Source: Nocardia jejuensis NBRC 103114 (GTDB lineage: Bacteria > Actinomycetota > Actinomycetes > Mycobacteriales > Mycobacteriaceae). Taken from it: a stretch of DNA of 64,000 nt. The stretch covers positions 62,001 to 126,000 of the forward strand of contig NZ_BDBU01000019.1 in NCBI RefSeq assembly GCF_001613145.1, written 5' to 3'. Of this stretch, positions 33,743 to 41,490 are shown piece by piece (position 1 is the stretch's first letter; each line of letters starts with the position of its first letter). A model generated the notes under the pieces. It did not search any database. It was not told the DNA's origin and was given only the letters and a program-made list of their open reading frames with translations. Made by a program: the position numbers and the translations under genes.

Positions 33743-34708
33743 TCACACTCCTGCCGAGCCGATGGGCTGCGGGAGTGAAGGGGGAGCGGGCGGCGGTCCG
33801 CCAGGTGCAGGGTCGGTAGCCGCACCGGGAACAGGAGTGGGCGCGCCGCCGCGCGCGGCAGGATCCGCACTTGGCGCGGGCGTACCAGGCGGCCCAGACC
33901 CCTCTGGATGCTCCCGATCATTCTTCTCGTTCTGTCTCTCGATCAACTGCATCACCGCAGGTATCGCCGAGGCCCCCACCACCGGAATCATAATGAGCGC
34001 CTGCATGAGGCCCTGCATGAGGCCGCTACCCTCACCGCCACCAGCCCCACTCTCCGACTGACCGTTCCCACCACCGCTCGTACCGCCTGGGGTTCCGCCG
34101 GAAGCCTCACCGCCGGTGGTTCCACTGCCTGACATTCGCAGATTATCCTCGGCGACTTTTCTGACCTTCTCGTACACCGCGCTGATCGTCTTGGCGATCA
34201 TGTCCATGAGGGCAGTCTCCTCAGTAGGTTGCAGCTTGGCCGCAGTCTGCCTACTCAGCGCCGATACCAACTCCGCGACCAAATGCTTGATAGCCGCCAA
34301 TGTGCTGTCCTTACCTGCCGACATCACATTGGCCACGTCGAGAACCTTGTCATCCATGCTCAGCAGCGACGACCGCCTGGCATCCACCGCAGCGAGCGTC
34401 TTTTGATACAAATCGGTCGTGTCGCTCTGCCCGAGATTGGTGTACACGACCTTCGTCATCAGATCGTCGATCCGAGGCGGCGGGGCCGTCGTCCCACGAC
34501 CGAGTAGATCGACTGCAGTTTGCAGCGCAGCTTCGGCCATGGCGATGAAGCTCTTCAGCGCTTTCGACGCACCCGAGGGTACCGGGAGCGGCGGAATCTT
34601 CCAGTAATGCCTCCCGACGCCGCCCGCCCCATTGATCTGGCCGAAGACAGGAGTGAGAGAAGAATCGACGTCCGTCGCGTTTACCAGGCCCGCTGTATTT
34701 GTCGCCAT
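33743..34708 (-). CDS. ESX-associated helical protein with hydrophobic C-terminal patch
   Basis: A 321-residue protein. It is mostly helical (about 1-205), then has a Gly/Ser-rich segment, a hydrophobic patch with Met and Leu (MQGLMQALIMIPVVGASAIPAVMQ) followed by a charged EKNDRE cluster, and a Pro/Gly-rich tail. The hydrophobic patch with a charged follow-up is shared in outline with 21186-22772 and 30796-32664. ATG 34708 is used, though an in-frame GTG (34720) lies just 3 bases after a strong AGGAGG. A conserved palindrome lies about 48 bp upstream. An EspB- or EspA-type ESX substrate is possible; no family name is claimed. Confidence 0.5.
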   Translation of the reverse strand: MATNTAGLVNATDVDSSLTPVFGQINGAGGVGRHYWKIPPLPVPSGASKALKSFIAMAEAALQTAVDLLGRGTTAPPPRIDDLMTKVVYTNLGQSDTTDLYQKTLAAVDARRSSLLSMDDKVLDVANVMSAGKDSTLAAIKHLVAELVSALSRQTAAKLQPTEETALMDMIAKTISAVYEKVRKVAEDNLRMSGSGTTGGEASGGTPGGTSGGGNGQSESGAGGGEGSGLMQGLMQALIMIPVVGASAIPAVMQLIERQNEKNDREHPEGSGPPGTPAPSADPAARGGAPTPVPGAATDPAPGGPPPAPPSLPQPIGSAGV

Positions 34709-34755
34709 CCCGACCGACACCCGCCTCCTCAGTTGACCTGACCCATTGTCCGGTG

Positions 34756-34771
34756 TTCCCCGATGTGGGAA
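34756..34771. promoter_or_regulatory. TTCCCC-N4-TGGGAA operator-like palindrome
   Basis: One base from consensus, 47 bp before the minus-strand gene starting at 34708. It is also 132 bp upstream of the divergent NlpC/P60 gene and might serve both. Confidence 0.6.
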
Positions 34772-34903
34772 CGCATGCCGAAGACGGTCAGGCATAGTCG
34801 ACACACGCAAGTTGCCGATTCTGCAGCAGTAGCCGGAATTGGCTGGGCTACATGATGATTGGGACCAACGGACGCTAGTGGGGCGCGAAAGCAGGTGGCA
34901 CGA

Positions 34904-35827
34904 ATGACGGCGGTTCTGACCGAGGAACTAAGCGGTGTGCTGAAGTCATTGCTCGGTCTCTACGGAGCGGGTGCTCCCGACCCGGCGGTACCATTAAGAG
35001 CCGTCGTACTGGAACCCGATACCAGCGAGATCATAGGCTCAGGAGCAACCGGCTACACCGATACGCGCGGGATGCACATGTCGATCGCGAACTCACACGA
35101 GGGTAAAGACATCGTAGTCCGCCAAGCTGTCGCGGTATCGGGGGACACGACCTCCGACGGCCGCAACCGCCTCACCCATCAGATCGCCGATCTGCACTCA
35201 CGCATCCAGGCGATCGCAGGAATACGCGATACCCGCTTCAGCGGCCCCGCCCTGCTCGATGCAGTCCAGACCACCATCACCCGAGCCGCGCAGCAGGTCG
35301 ACCACGATACGAACGCCGCCCGCAAACTCGCGGCCAGGATCATGCCGCCCCCCGCCCCCAAAACCATAACCAACTGGTCCGAATCGCCGAAACGTCGCCG
35401 CCCGAGAATCCGCGCCCGCCGGCGCCCCCGAGTCCCCTCGAACACACACGCAGGTGACACCGCCGTCAGCGCGGCCAGCAACTGGCTCGGCACCCGCTAC
35501 GTATGGGGCGGTGGCGGAGCAGGCGGACCCAGCGGTGGCGGATTCGACTGCTCAGGACTGACCCAATACGCCATCGCCCAAGCCTCACACGGCCAAGTGA
35601 TCCTGCCACGCACCACCTACGAACAGATCCACAGTGGCGTACGAGTGCCGGTCCACGACGTCCAACCCGGTGATCTGGTCTTCCCTGCCGGCTCCTTCAG
35701 CGCCCGCGGCCCCGAACACGTCCAACTTGCCGCCGGAGGCGGCATGGTCATCGAGGCCCCCTACTCAGGCTCTCGGGTCAAATGGTCACGAATGTCGGAC
35801 AACGCCGTCATCGTGCGCGTGCTCTGA
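34904..35827 (+). CDS. NlpC/P60 peptidoglycan hydrolase of the ESX region
   Basis: A 307-residue protein with a C-terminal NlpC/P60 domain (about 190-307): catalytic C216 in FDCSGL, H272 in EHVQLAAGG and the GDLVF segment between them. The N-terminal half is helical, with no classical Sec signal peptide, followed by a basic, Arg/Pro-rich linker, so export may occur through the ESX system as an N-terminal helical (WXG-like) target. ATG 34904 is preferred to 34859 because it starts at the helical domain. It is followed after 18 bp by the WXG100-type gene. This makes two active-site-intact hydrolases in the window, one per secretion module. Confidence 0.82.
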   Translation: MTAVLTEELSGVLKSLLGLYGAGAPDPAVPLRAVVLEPDTSEIIGSGATGYTDTRGMHMSIANSHEGKDIVVRQAVAVSGDTTSDGRNRLTHQIADLHSRIQAIAGIRDTRFSGPALLDAVQTTITRAAQQVDHDTNAARKLAARIMPPPAPKTITNWSESPKRRRPRIRARRRPRVPSNTHAGDTAVSAASNWLGTRYVWGGGGAGGPSGGGFDCSGLTQYAIAQASHGQVILPRTTYEQIHSGVRVPVHDVQPGDLVFPAGSFSARGPEHVQLAAGGGMVIEAPYSGSRVKWSRMSDNAVIVRVL

Positions 35828-35845
35828 CCGGTTCAACACACAGGC

Positions 35846-37450
35846 ATGGCCGTCGAACTGCCCCACGAGGTGGCACTGTTCCTCAATTTCGCCGGCGTAC
35901 CCTACCCCGACATCAACGAAGACCAGGTACGTGAACTGGCCACCCACCTACAGCATTTCGCCGCGAACGTGCGCGACACCCACGACGTCGCGACCGCCGC
36001 GATCAACAACATGAACACGGTCTACTCCGGCTACTCCTACCAACAACTGCTCGCGGTCTGGGGCCGCATGAGCACGACCCACATGGCCGAACTCGACCAC
36101 GTCTGCACCCTCGTGGCCACCGCCCTGACCATCGCCGCCGACGTGATCGCCGTGACCAAATCAGTAGTACTGATCGAACTCGCCGCCATGGCCTCCACGT
36201 ACCTGATCGCACTGTCCGGAAGTTTCGCCACCGGAGGACTCTCCGCTGTAGTCGCCCAGGTGATCCCAGCGATGGCCCGCACACTGCTCTCGGTCATGGA
36301 GCAGGCACTGATCGCATACATCCTGTCCGACGTGCTCGGCAAGGCGATCGCACCACTCGAGCACGCCATCGAGCGCATGATCAACAGCGCCCTGCACTCG
36401 ATGACGATCGACATCCTGGACCTTCCGACCAACAACTCGCCGAACCAGCCACTACATATCGAACCGGACGAGGTCCTGCGCTACGCGGACCTACTCGACG
36501 ATTACGCCGACGACATGCTCACCCACGCGACCGACTTCGCCGACAGAGCCGGACAATTGGACTTCACCACCGCCCGCAGCCGAGACCTCGACGACACCCG
36601 AACCCCACCGGCCGACCCCCCGATATACAAAACTACAACCCTGCGGCCCTCATCAACACCCCCCGGCAACACACTCGACAAACACACACCCCCTGCAGCC
36701 ACAGTCCCACCCCACTCACCCTCGCCGGCAACGCCATCCATCGGCATGCACCCTGCGGCATCAGGACCAGCAGTACCTCAAGCCCAGCCCGGCGCACAGT
36801 CGATGAAACCCGGCATCACCACCACACCGGACACGAACTCACACCCACACCGAGAAGACGCCGAGACCCGGCCCCGACCCGCTGGTCCCATCCACGACAC
36901 CAATACACGAGAACACGATCCAGCCGCTCAACAACGCACCCGAAACAGCACAGCACCCGCACTCTCGAACCCGACACACAGATCCCCACCGCACCCGAAC
37001 TCGATCCCCCCACTCGACACTCGGGCATACCCGGCACTGCCCGCTGCCCACGGAACCGCTGCCGACGGCGGTGCGTCGAATACGGAAAACCCCGAAACGA
37101 CTCTCCAGCAAGACAATACGCACACGAGACCCACACCGGCGAATGAACTCACCAGCACCAGTCCATGGCGCAGCACCCCCACACACGACCGACGCACTGC
37201 GAACTCCGGTCCCTCGACCGGAGCGAAACCTCAACCGGCCCCACAGACGCGAACGCGTCCCGCTATCGCCACACCCTGGTCGAGAATAGGTCGCATCCCC
37301 GACACCGCAATGAACGTCCGCAGCCAGGGCGCCTCCCTGCCCGCACCGTGGATCAGCGCGAAACGACACGTGCGCGATAACCACACAGAACCACGTGGGC
37401 TCCCTGCCGACACCGAAAACCGTGCGACGAAAGAGCAAGACAGACAATGA
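35846..37450 (+). CDS. WXG100-superfamily protein with disordered Pro/Thr-rich tail
   Basis: The 534-residue protein starts with a domain typical of long WXG100-type ESX targets: ELPHEVALFLNFAGVPYPDINEDQVRELATHLQHFA, a long helical hairpin around YSGYSYQQLLAVWGRM, then hydrophobic helices at about 95-165. Residues from about 250 to the end are Pro/Thr/Ser-rich and disordered. Long WXG100 proteins usually end in a toxin domain; none is visible here. The start is ATG 35846. The stop overlaps a further short open frame (37447), so decayed or unrecognised downstream sequence may once have been part of it. Secretion by the ESX system is likely. Confidence 0.65.
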   Translation: MAVELPHEVALFLNFAGVPYPDINEDQVRELATHLQHFAANVRDTHDVATAAINNMNTVYSGYSYQQLLAVWGRMSTTHMAELDHVCTLVATALTIAADVIAVTKSVVLIELAAMASTYLIALSGSFATGGLSAVVAQVIPAMARTLLSVMEQALIAYILSDVLGKAIAPLEHAIERMINSALHSMTIDILDLPTNNSPNQPLHIEPDEVLRYADLLDDYADDMLTHATDFADRAGQLDFTTARSRDLDDTRTPPADPPIYKTTTLRPSSTPPGNTLDKHTPPAATVPPHSPSPATPSIGMHPAASGPAVPQAQPGAQSMKPGITTTPDTNSHPHREDAETRPRPAGPIHDTNTREHDPAAQQRTRNSTAPALSNPTHRSPPHPNSIPPLDTRAYPALPAAHGTAADGGASNTENPETTLQQDNTHTRPTPANELTSTSPWRSTPTHDRRTANSGPSTGAKPQPAPQTRTRPAIATPWSRIGRIPDTAMNVRSQGASLPAPWISAKRHVRDNHTEPRGLPADTENRATKEQDRQ

Positions 37451-37671
37451 CCCGCCGCAATCGCGTCGACCCGTTCGCCGCAGATCAAAGGGCATGTGAT
37501 CTCGACTGGCGACGGGCACAGACTCCACACATCGACTCGATCAGGGCGGATCCAGCAGCGCGTCTCGCCAACGTCGCAGCACACCGACACCAGCACGCCC
37601 ACATGCCCAGGGCTCTCGTCCACCAGTCGGCAATAGCCTATCCCGGAACGGTCGCAACAGTGCCCGTATGA
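37447..37671 (+). CDS. Short open frame after the WXG100 gene, doubtful
   Basis: A 74-codon frame whose ATG overlaps the preceding TGA, and whose stop overlaps the next ATG (37668). The coupling pattern is what real operons show, but the product (His/Ala/Arg-rich) has no domain I recognise and its composition is not convincingly protein-like. It may be a remnant of a toxin or immunity gene. Confidence 0.25.
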   Translation: MTRRNRVDPFAADQRACDLDWRRAQTPHIDSIRADPAARLANVAAHRHQHAHMPRALVHQSAIAYPGTVATVPV

Positions 37672-38237
37672 ACGCAGCACCAGCGGCGCTGCTCACCAAA
37701 TGGATCACTCGCCGGTGTTTCGATCCCGTCGCGATACCAATGCACAGTCGATGGACACTCCCTACCGTCGAACGACGCCAACTCGACCCCAAGCGCCGCC
37801 AGCCGGAATTGAGCCACGCGATACCACTCCCGCACTCCCCGTTCGTAAACGGAGACCACAGTCGGGATGTAGCTCCTGGATCTCACGACAGTCACCCCGT
37901 TCCTCACACACCCCTGAGGCAGTGGACCCGAGACCAGCTCGCTCTGCAGACCCACCCTCCTTCTGGTGGAGATGACGCGGATCGTGCCACTCTCCCTCTC
38001 ACCCGAACTGCAGGTGAGAGCCCCTCATGCAGTCGTGGTGGCGCAAATGGGCCCGGAGGTGGCGGCTTCGGGTACCTGAAGACCGGCTGTCACGGCAATA
38101 CAGTCGATGCACAGTTCACCGCCGGGTTGCCCGAAACGTCCCGCACTACACACCGGCGTGATCCAGATCGATCAGCTCGGAGATTCGATGACGCTACCCA
38201 GCACGACCCGAATTCGGCGACCCACTCCACCTGCTGA
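37668..38237 (+). CDS. Open frame of doubtful coding status, 189 codons
   Basis: It follows the previous frame with an ATGA overlap. The product is rich in His, Pro, Arg and Thr with a Gly-rich patch (GGANGPGGGGFG) and shows no known domain. Other frames are also open in parts, and the third-position composition is weak, so this whole stretch (37451-38240) may be degenerate sequence rather than a gene. It lies directly before the editing-domain gene. Confidence 0.25.
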   Translation: MNAAPAALLTKWITRRCFDPVAIPMHSRWTLPTVERRQLDPKRRQPELSHAIPLPHSPFVNGDHSRDVAPGSHDSHPVPHTPLRQWTRDQLALQTHPPSGGDDADRATLPLTRTAGESPSCSRGGANGPGGGGFGYLKTGCHGNTVDAQFTAGLPETSRTTHRRDPDRSARRFDDATQHDPNSATHSTC

Positions 38238-38276
38238 TCGTCACCCAGGTCCGTCATCCACGGGAGAGCCGAAGCC

Positions 38277-38825
38277 ATGCTGATTCACAGTAGCCGTTGC
38301 CGCACTTTCCAATACACGGTAACCGCACCCTCGGCATGCGCGGTCGGCATGACCGAGGACGAGGTCGGTAAACCCCACCGATTCACCGAATGCCTGGTGA
38401 TATCGATCGCACTCGAGCACGGTGATCTGGTACTCGGCGCTGCGGCCACGAAGATCATCCGCCGGCTCGTTGCCCGCACAACGGCGTCATCGATCATCAT
38501 CGACGGCTACCATCGGCCGCCGACGCCACACGAGCGCAAAACATCGCGCATCGATCTGCTTGCCGACCTGGCAGATTCGCTCGACCTGCTCGCCGAGGTA
38601 ACCGAACGACTGACACACGCTGGCGAAAACGTCCACACCCTCCCCTTCGGCTGGCACACCGGAGCACACGCGCACGTGGCCGAGGGCACACACACCCAGC
38701 ACAGCATCCGCCTGCACGTCAGCGATCCCGACACCGGCGGACGAGTCGTTGCAGCGCTGGATATCCCTGCGGTGCAACGGTTTCACCGGATAAGCGCCCT
38801 CTCGTTCAGCCCGACCTGCGCATGA
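38277..38825 (+). CDS. Free-standing threonyl-tRNA synthetase editing-domain-like protein
   Basis: A 182-residue protein. Its N-terminus reads MLIHS, followed later by a YH motif (77-79), a helix with LADLADSLDLLAEVTERLTHAGENVH and then PFGW at residues 123-126. This order matches the N-terminal editing domain of archaeal threonyl-tRNA synthetases (LLIHSD ... HLSS ... LKEKGYNV-APFGWYKAF), which hydrolyses Ser-tRNA(Thr). After PFGW the usual Tyr-Lys-Ala is His-Thr-Gly, so a residue linked to catalysis may be altered. ATG 38277 has GGGAGAG about nine bases upstream. It is far from any synthetase gene and sits just before a terminator. Its role here is unknown; protection against mischarging under stress or a toxin is one possibility. 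Confidence 0.62.
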   Translation: MLIHSSRCRTFQYTVTAPSACAVGMTEDEVGKPHRFTECLVISIALEHGDLVLGAAATKIIRRLVARTTASSIIIDGYHRPPTPHERKTSRIDLLADLADSLDLLAEVTERLTHAGENVHTLPFGWHTGAHAHVAEGTHTQHSIRLHVSDPDTGGRVVAALDIPAVQRFHRISALSFSPTCA

Positions 38826-38830
38826 AAAAA

Positions 38831-38871
38831 CCGGAACGACCAGTGGTGTCCCATGCCACCGGTCGTTCCGG
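38831..38871 (-). terminator. Strong intrinsic terminator, minus-strand orientation
   Basis: Eleven-bp perfect arms (38831-38841 and 38861-38871) plus an inner GTGG/CCAC pairing and a nine-base loop. On the minus strand the hairpin is followed by a run of T residues (38825-38830 on the plus strand is A-rich). It would end transcripts of the minus-strand gene at 39092-39532 and may also block plus-strand read-through. Confidence 0.75.
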
Positions 38872-39058
38872 ATCGATCAGGCTGCCGAGAGGGCAAACCG
38901 GCACACCCGATCCAAACGCGGCCATCATTCTCGTGGAGAATTCAACCGCAGGATCAACACCGCCCCGATGAGGGGAGGGGCAGTCCGACCCTTTGTGTCG
39001 CCAATCAACGGCACAACCAATAATGGCACGTGAGGTGGTTTCGGCGGCGTCCGAGAGA

Positions 39059-39074
39059 TTCCCTCCGATGGGAA
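39059..39074. promoter_or_regulatory. TTCCCT-N4-TGGGAA palindrome, orphan position
   Basis: One base from consensus, but it lies just beyond the stop of the minus-strand gene and not before any clear start. It may control an unseen small gene or RNA toward the terminator at 38831, or be a relic. Confidence 0.45.
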
Positions 39075-39091
39075 GCATCGCTCCCGGAGAC

Positions 39092-39532
39092 TCAAAACTC
39101 TCGTCGCACGACCAGCTTGCGCAACACCCTGGATTTTGCAGTGAACTCGAACGTCAGATCGAGCCCACCCCGATACTCCACGAACGACACCGTACCCTCG
39201 GGCGGGATCCGCGGATCGATCCGAATCAGACCTCGGGAAAAAGTGAAACCACACTGCAGATCGGACTGGTAGAGCCGCGCCCCCGCGCGAGGAGTCAACA
39301 TCAGCGACGGCAACTCGTCCGCATCCATGAGCGGAATACGAAGGCAGACAATGGAGAACGGGCCCGCGACGGGGCGACCCTGCAACTCGCGCACCTGCGG
39401 CGTCGCACACGCGATCTCCTGAAGATCGACCCCGCACGCCGCGCCGACCGATTCCTGCGTGAACTGTCCGCGGATGGCCATGATCGCCACCGCGATCGAA
39501 CGAAAATCATCGATAAGCGCTGGTATGGCCAT
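39092..39532 (-). CDS. Hypothetical protein divergent from eccA
   Basis: A 146-residue soluble protein with alternating strands and helices (for example FSIVCLRIPLMDADELPSLMLTP and SFVEYRGGLDLTFEFTAKS). There is no membrane segment, signal peptide or known motif. The start is ATG 39532 with GGCGGA upstream; the frame extends further but that part overlaps the eccA upstream region. It is divergent from eccA, with about 170 bp and one conserved palindrome between the starts, and ends before the terminator at 38831. A role in ESX control is possible on position only. Confidence 0.45.
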   Translation of the reverse strand: MAIPALIDDFRSIAVAIMAIRGQFTQESVGAACGVDLQEIACATPQVRELQGRPVAGPFSIVCLRIPLMDADELPSLMLTPRAGARLYQSDLQCGFTFSRGLIRIDPRIPPEGTVSFVEYRGGLDLTFEFTAKSRVLRKLVVRREF

Positions 39533-39622
39533 ATTTCCGCCATTCGGAATCAAAGTGCGGGCGCCAGCCCATGAGTGTTGTGCACACGATCGCACCCAGC
39601 CCCGCACACCGGCGCGCGAGTG

Positions 39623-39638
39623 CTCCCAATGATGGGAA
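39623..39638. promoter_or_regulatory. CTCCCA-N4-TGGGAA operator-like palindrome upstream of eccA
   Basis: One base from consensus, 63 bp before the preferred eccA start (TTG 39702) and just 3 bp before the alternative ATG 39642. The common distance at other sites (about 45-65 bp) supports the TTG start. Confidence 0.65.
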
Positions 39639-39701
39639 ACAATGCGGCAGGGCACACCTCTACCCTTCGTGCAGACGAGATCGGCGGAAGGGAAGCCCGA
39701 G

Positions 39702-41462
39702 TTGTCAGCGGCCGAGGACGCGTTCTACACAGGAGTTCAAAGTCTCGGATTGATCACCGGGGGAGTGCGCAACGACCAGCATGCACTGGCAGCCTTCCAC
39801 GCGGCGACCGACCTTGACCCGGATATGTGCGATGCCTGGCTCGGATTGGCCATGGCCGGAGAAGTCTCCTCCGAGGTCATCTACGGAGCCTACCGCTCCG
39901 TCCACAACCTGTATCGAGACCAACAACGCGCCGGCCTGCCCGACCGATCACTGTGGTGCCAGGTCGAAATCGGCATGTATGGCTTGCGTGTGGCCATGAC
40001 CGACCGCGACCAGATCGCACTCGCGCAAGCATGTAAATACGCCGAGGGCGGTGAAATGGACGAAGCCGCAGCCATTCTCGACCAGCTGCCCAGCGACGAT
40101 GTCGCCAACTTCGTGCGCCTGTCCCTGTTCTTCCGCGCTCGCCGCTGGCCCGATGTCATCGACTTTCGCACCAGCACACCAGTCCTCGAGGACAACCTGC
40201 TCGACATCGCCGCAGAACTGATGGTTGCGCAATCATTGGCACACCTCGGCCGCTTCGGCGAAGCGTTACCCCGAGCGCAGCGCATCGTCGAGGACAGTTC
40301 CTCGGGTAACCGGTCCTACCTCTGGGCCGACGCACACTTCCTGCTTGCCATGGTGCTGCGGCACACCGGCGACCACGAGCCGTCCGAACGAATCCTCAAG
40401 GGACTGCAGGGCTCAGCCCTATGGCACCAGCATCCTGACTGGCAGCGCGCGGTCGCGGACAAGAGCTACCGCCTCGAGATCACCTCCGCACAGCTCATCT
40501 CCACCCGCACCGACCCGTGGGACCCCAGTTCCGGTGACGACCCCGCCGAATTGGCCGCCTGCGCCGCACGCGACGAACGCGAATCACTGCTCACCGAAGC
40601 CTCGCAATTGCTCCAAGCGCAGATCGGCATGGACTCGGTCAAAGAACAAGTCGACCGACTCAAATCCGGGGTACTGATGGACCAGGTACGCGCCAAACGC
40701 GGACTCGCAGTGGACTCGCGCACACACCACCTGATCTTCTCCGGCCCGCCCGGGACCGGCAAAACCACCATCGCCCGCGTCATCGCCAAGATCTTCGCCG
40801 GCCTCGGCGTCGTGGAGAACGCCGAAGTCATCGAGGTCTCGCGCAACGACATGGTCGGCACCCACCTCGGACACACCGCTCCCAAGACCAACGCGCTGAT
40901 CGACTCAGCCATGGGCGGAGTGCTGTTCATCGACGAGGCATACACCCTCATCCAAGAAGGACTCTCCGGCGGAGATGCCTTCGGTAAAGAAGCCGTCGAC
41001 ACACTGCTCGCCCGCATGGAGAACGACCGCGACAAACTCGTGGTCATCATCGCCGGATACGAAGACCAGATCGACCGATTCCTGGCCTCCAACGACGGCC
41101 TGGCTTCCCGCTTCACCAAACGCATCCGCTTCGCCAGCTACGACGCCGGCGAACTGGTACGCATCGCCGAACATATCGCCCAGCACAAGGATTCGATCCT
41201 GTCCCGTGATGCCCGCAACGCACTACACGACCGATGCGAACGCTTGTCTCTGCAAGCCCGCAACGGTCGCCGCCTGATCGACCTGGCAGGCAACGGTCGA
41301 TTCGTTCGCAACGTCGTCGAAGCCGCCGAAGCCGAACGCGACTACCGGTTCACCAAGGAAAGCGCCAACGTGGCCACGATGACCGACGAAGAACTCATGA
41401 CCATCTCCGAAGCCGACATCACCGCCGCTGTAGAGGGCCTGGCTCCTGCCGCCACGATCTGA
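39702..41462 (+). CDS. eccA: EccA, AAA+ ATPase of the ESX secretion system
   Basis: EccA is the cytosolic AAA+ ATPase of ESX systems, thought to release EspG from PE/PPE substrates. The protein is about 586 residues: N-terminal TPR-like helical domain (about 1-290), then a CbxX/CfqX-type AAA+ domain. Walker A SGPPGTGKTT is at about residues 346-355, Walker B VLFIDEAYTL follows, and the sensor segment IIAGYEDQID comes after it. TTG 39702 is preferred: GGAAGGGAAG lies six bases upstream, and the protein then begins SAAEDAFYTGVQSL like family members. The longer ATG 39642 start would overlap the regulatory region. It is the first gene of the ESX core operon; eccB follows after 28 bp. Confidence 0.93.
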   Translation: MSAAEDAFYTGVQSLGLITGGVRNDQHALAAFHAATDLDPDMCDAWLGLAMAGEVSSEVIYGAYRSVHNLYRDQQRAGLPDRSLWCQVEIGMYGLRVAMTDRDQIALAQACKYAEGGEMDEAAAILDQLPSDDVANFVRLSLFFRARRWPDVIDFRTSTPVLEDNLLDIAAELMVAQSLAHLGRFGEALPRAQRIVEDSSSGNRSYLWADAHFLLAMVLRHTGDHEPSERILKGLQGSALWHQHPDWQRAVADKSYRLEITSAQLISTRTDPWDPSSGDDPAELAACAARDERESLLTEASQLLQAQIGMDSVKEQVDRLKSGVLMDQVRAKRGLAVDSRTHHLIFSGPPGTGKTTIARVIAKIFAGLGVVENAEVIEVSRNDMVGTHLGHTAPKTNALIDSAMGGVLFIDEAYTLIQEGLSGGDAFGKEAVDTLLARMENDRDKLVVIIAGYEDQIDRFLASNDGLASRFTKRIRFASYDAGELVRIAEHIAQHKDSILSRDARNALHDRCERLSLQARNGRRLIDLAGNGRFVRNVVEAAEAERDYRFTKESANVATMTDEELMTISEADITAAVEGLAPAATI

Positions 41463-41490
41463 CCAGCACCAGGTAAGGAGACACACAGCC

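Noticed and set aside
37638..37955. Minus-strand frame of 105 codons with fairly protein-like composition
   Set aside because: No start signal, family or neighbour supports it, and plus-strand frames are also open here. Treated as uncertain degenerate sequence.
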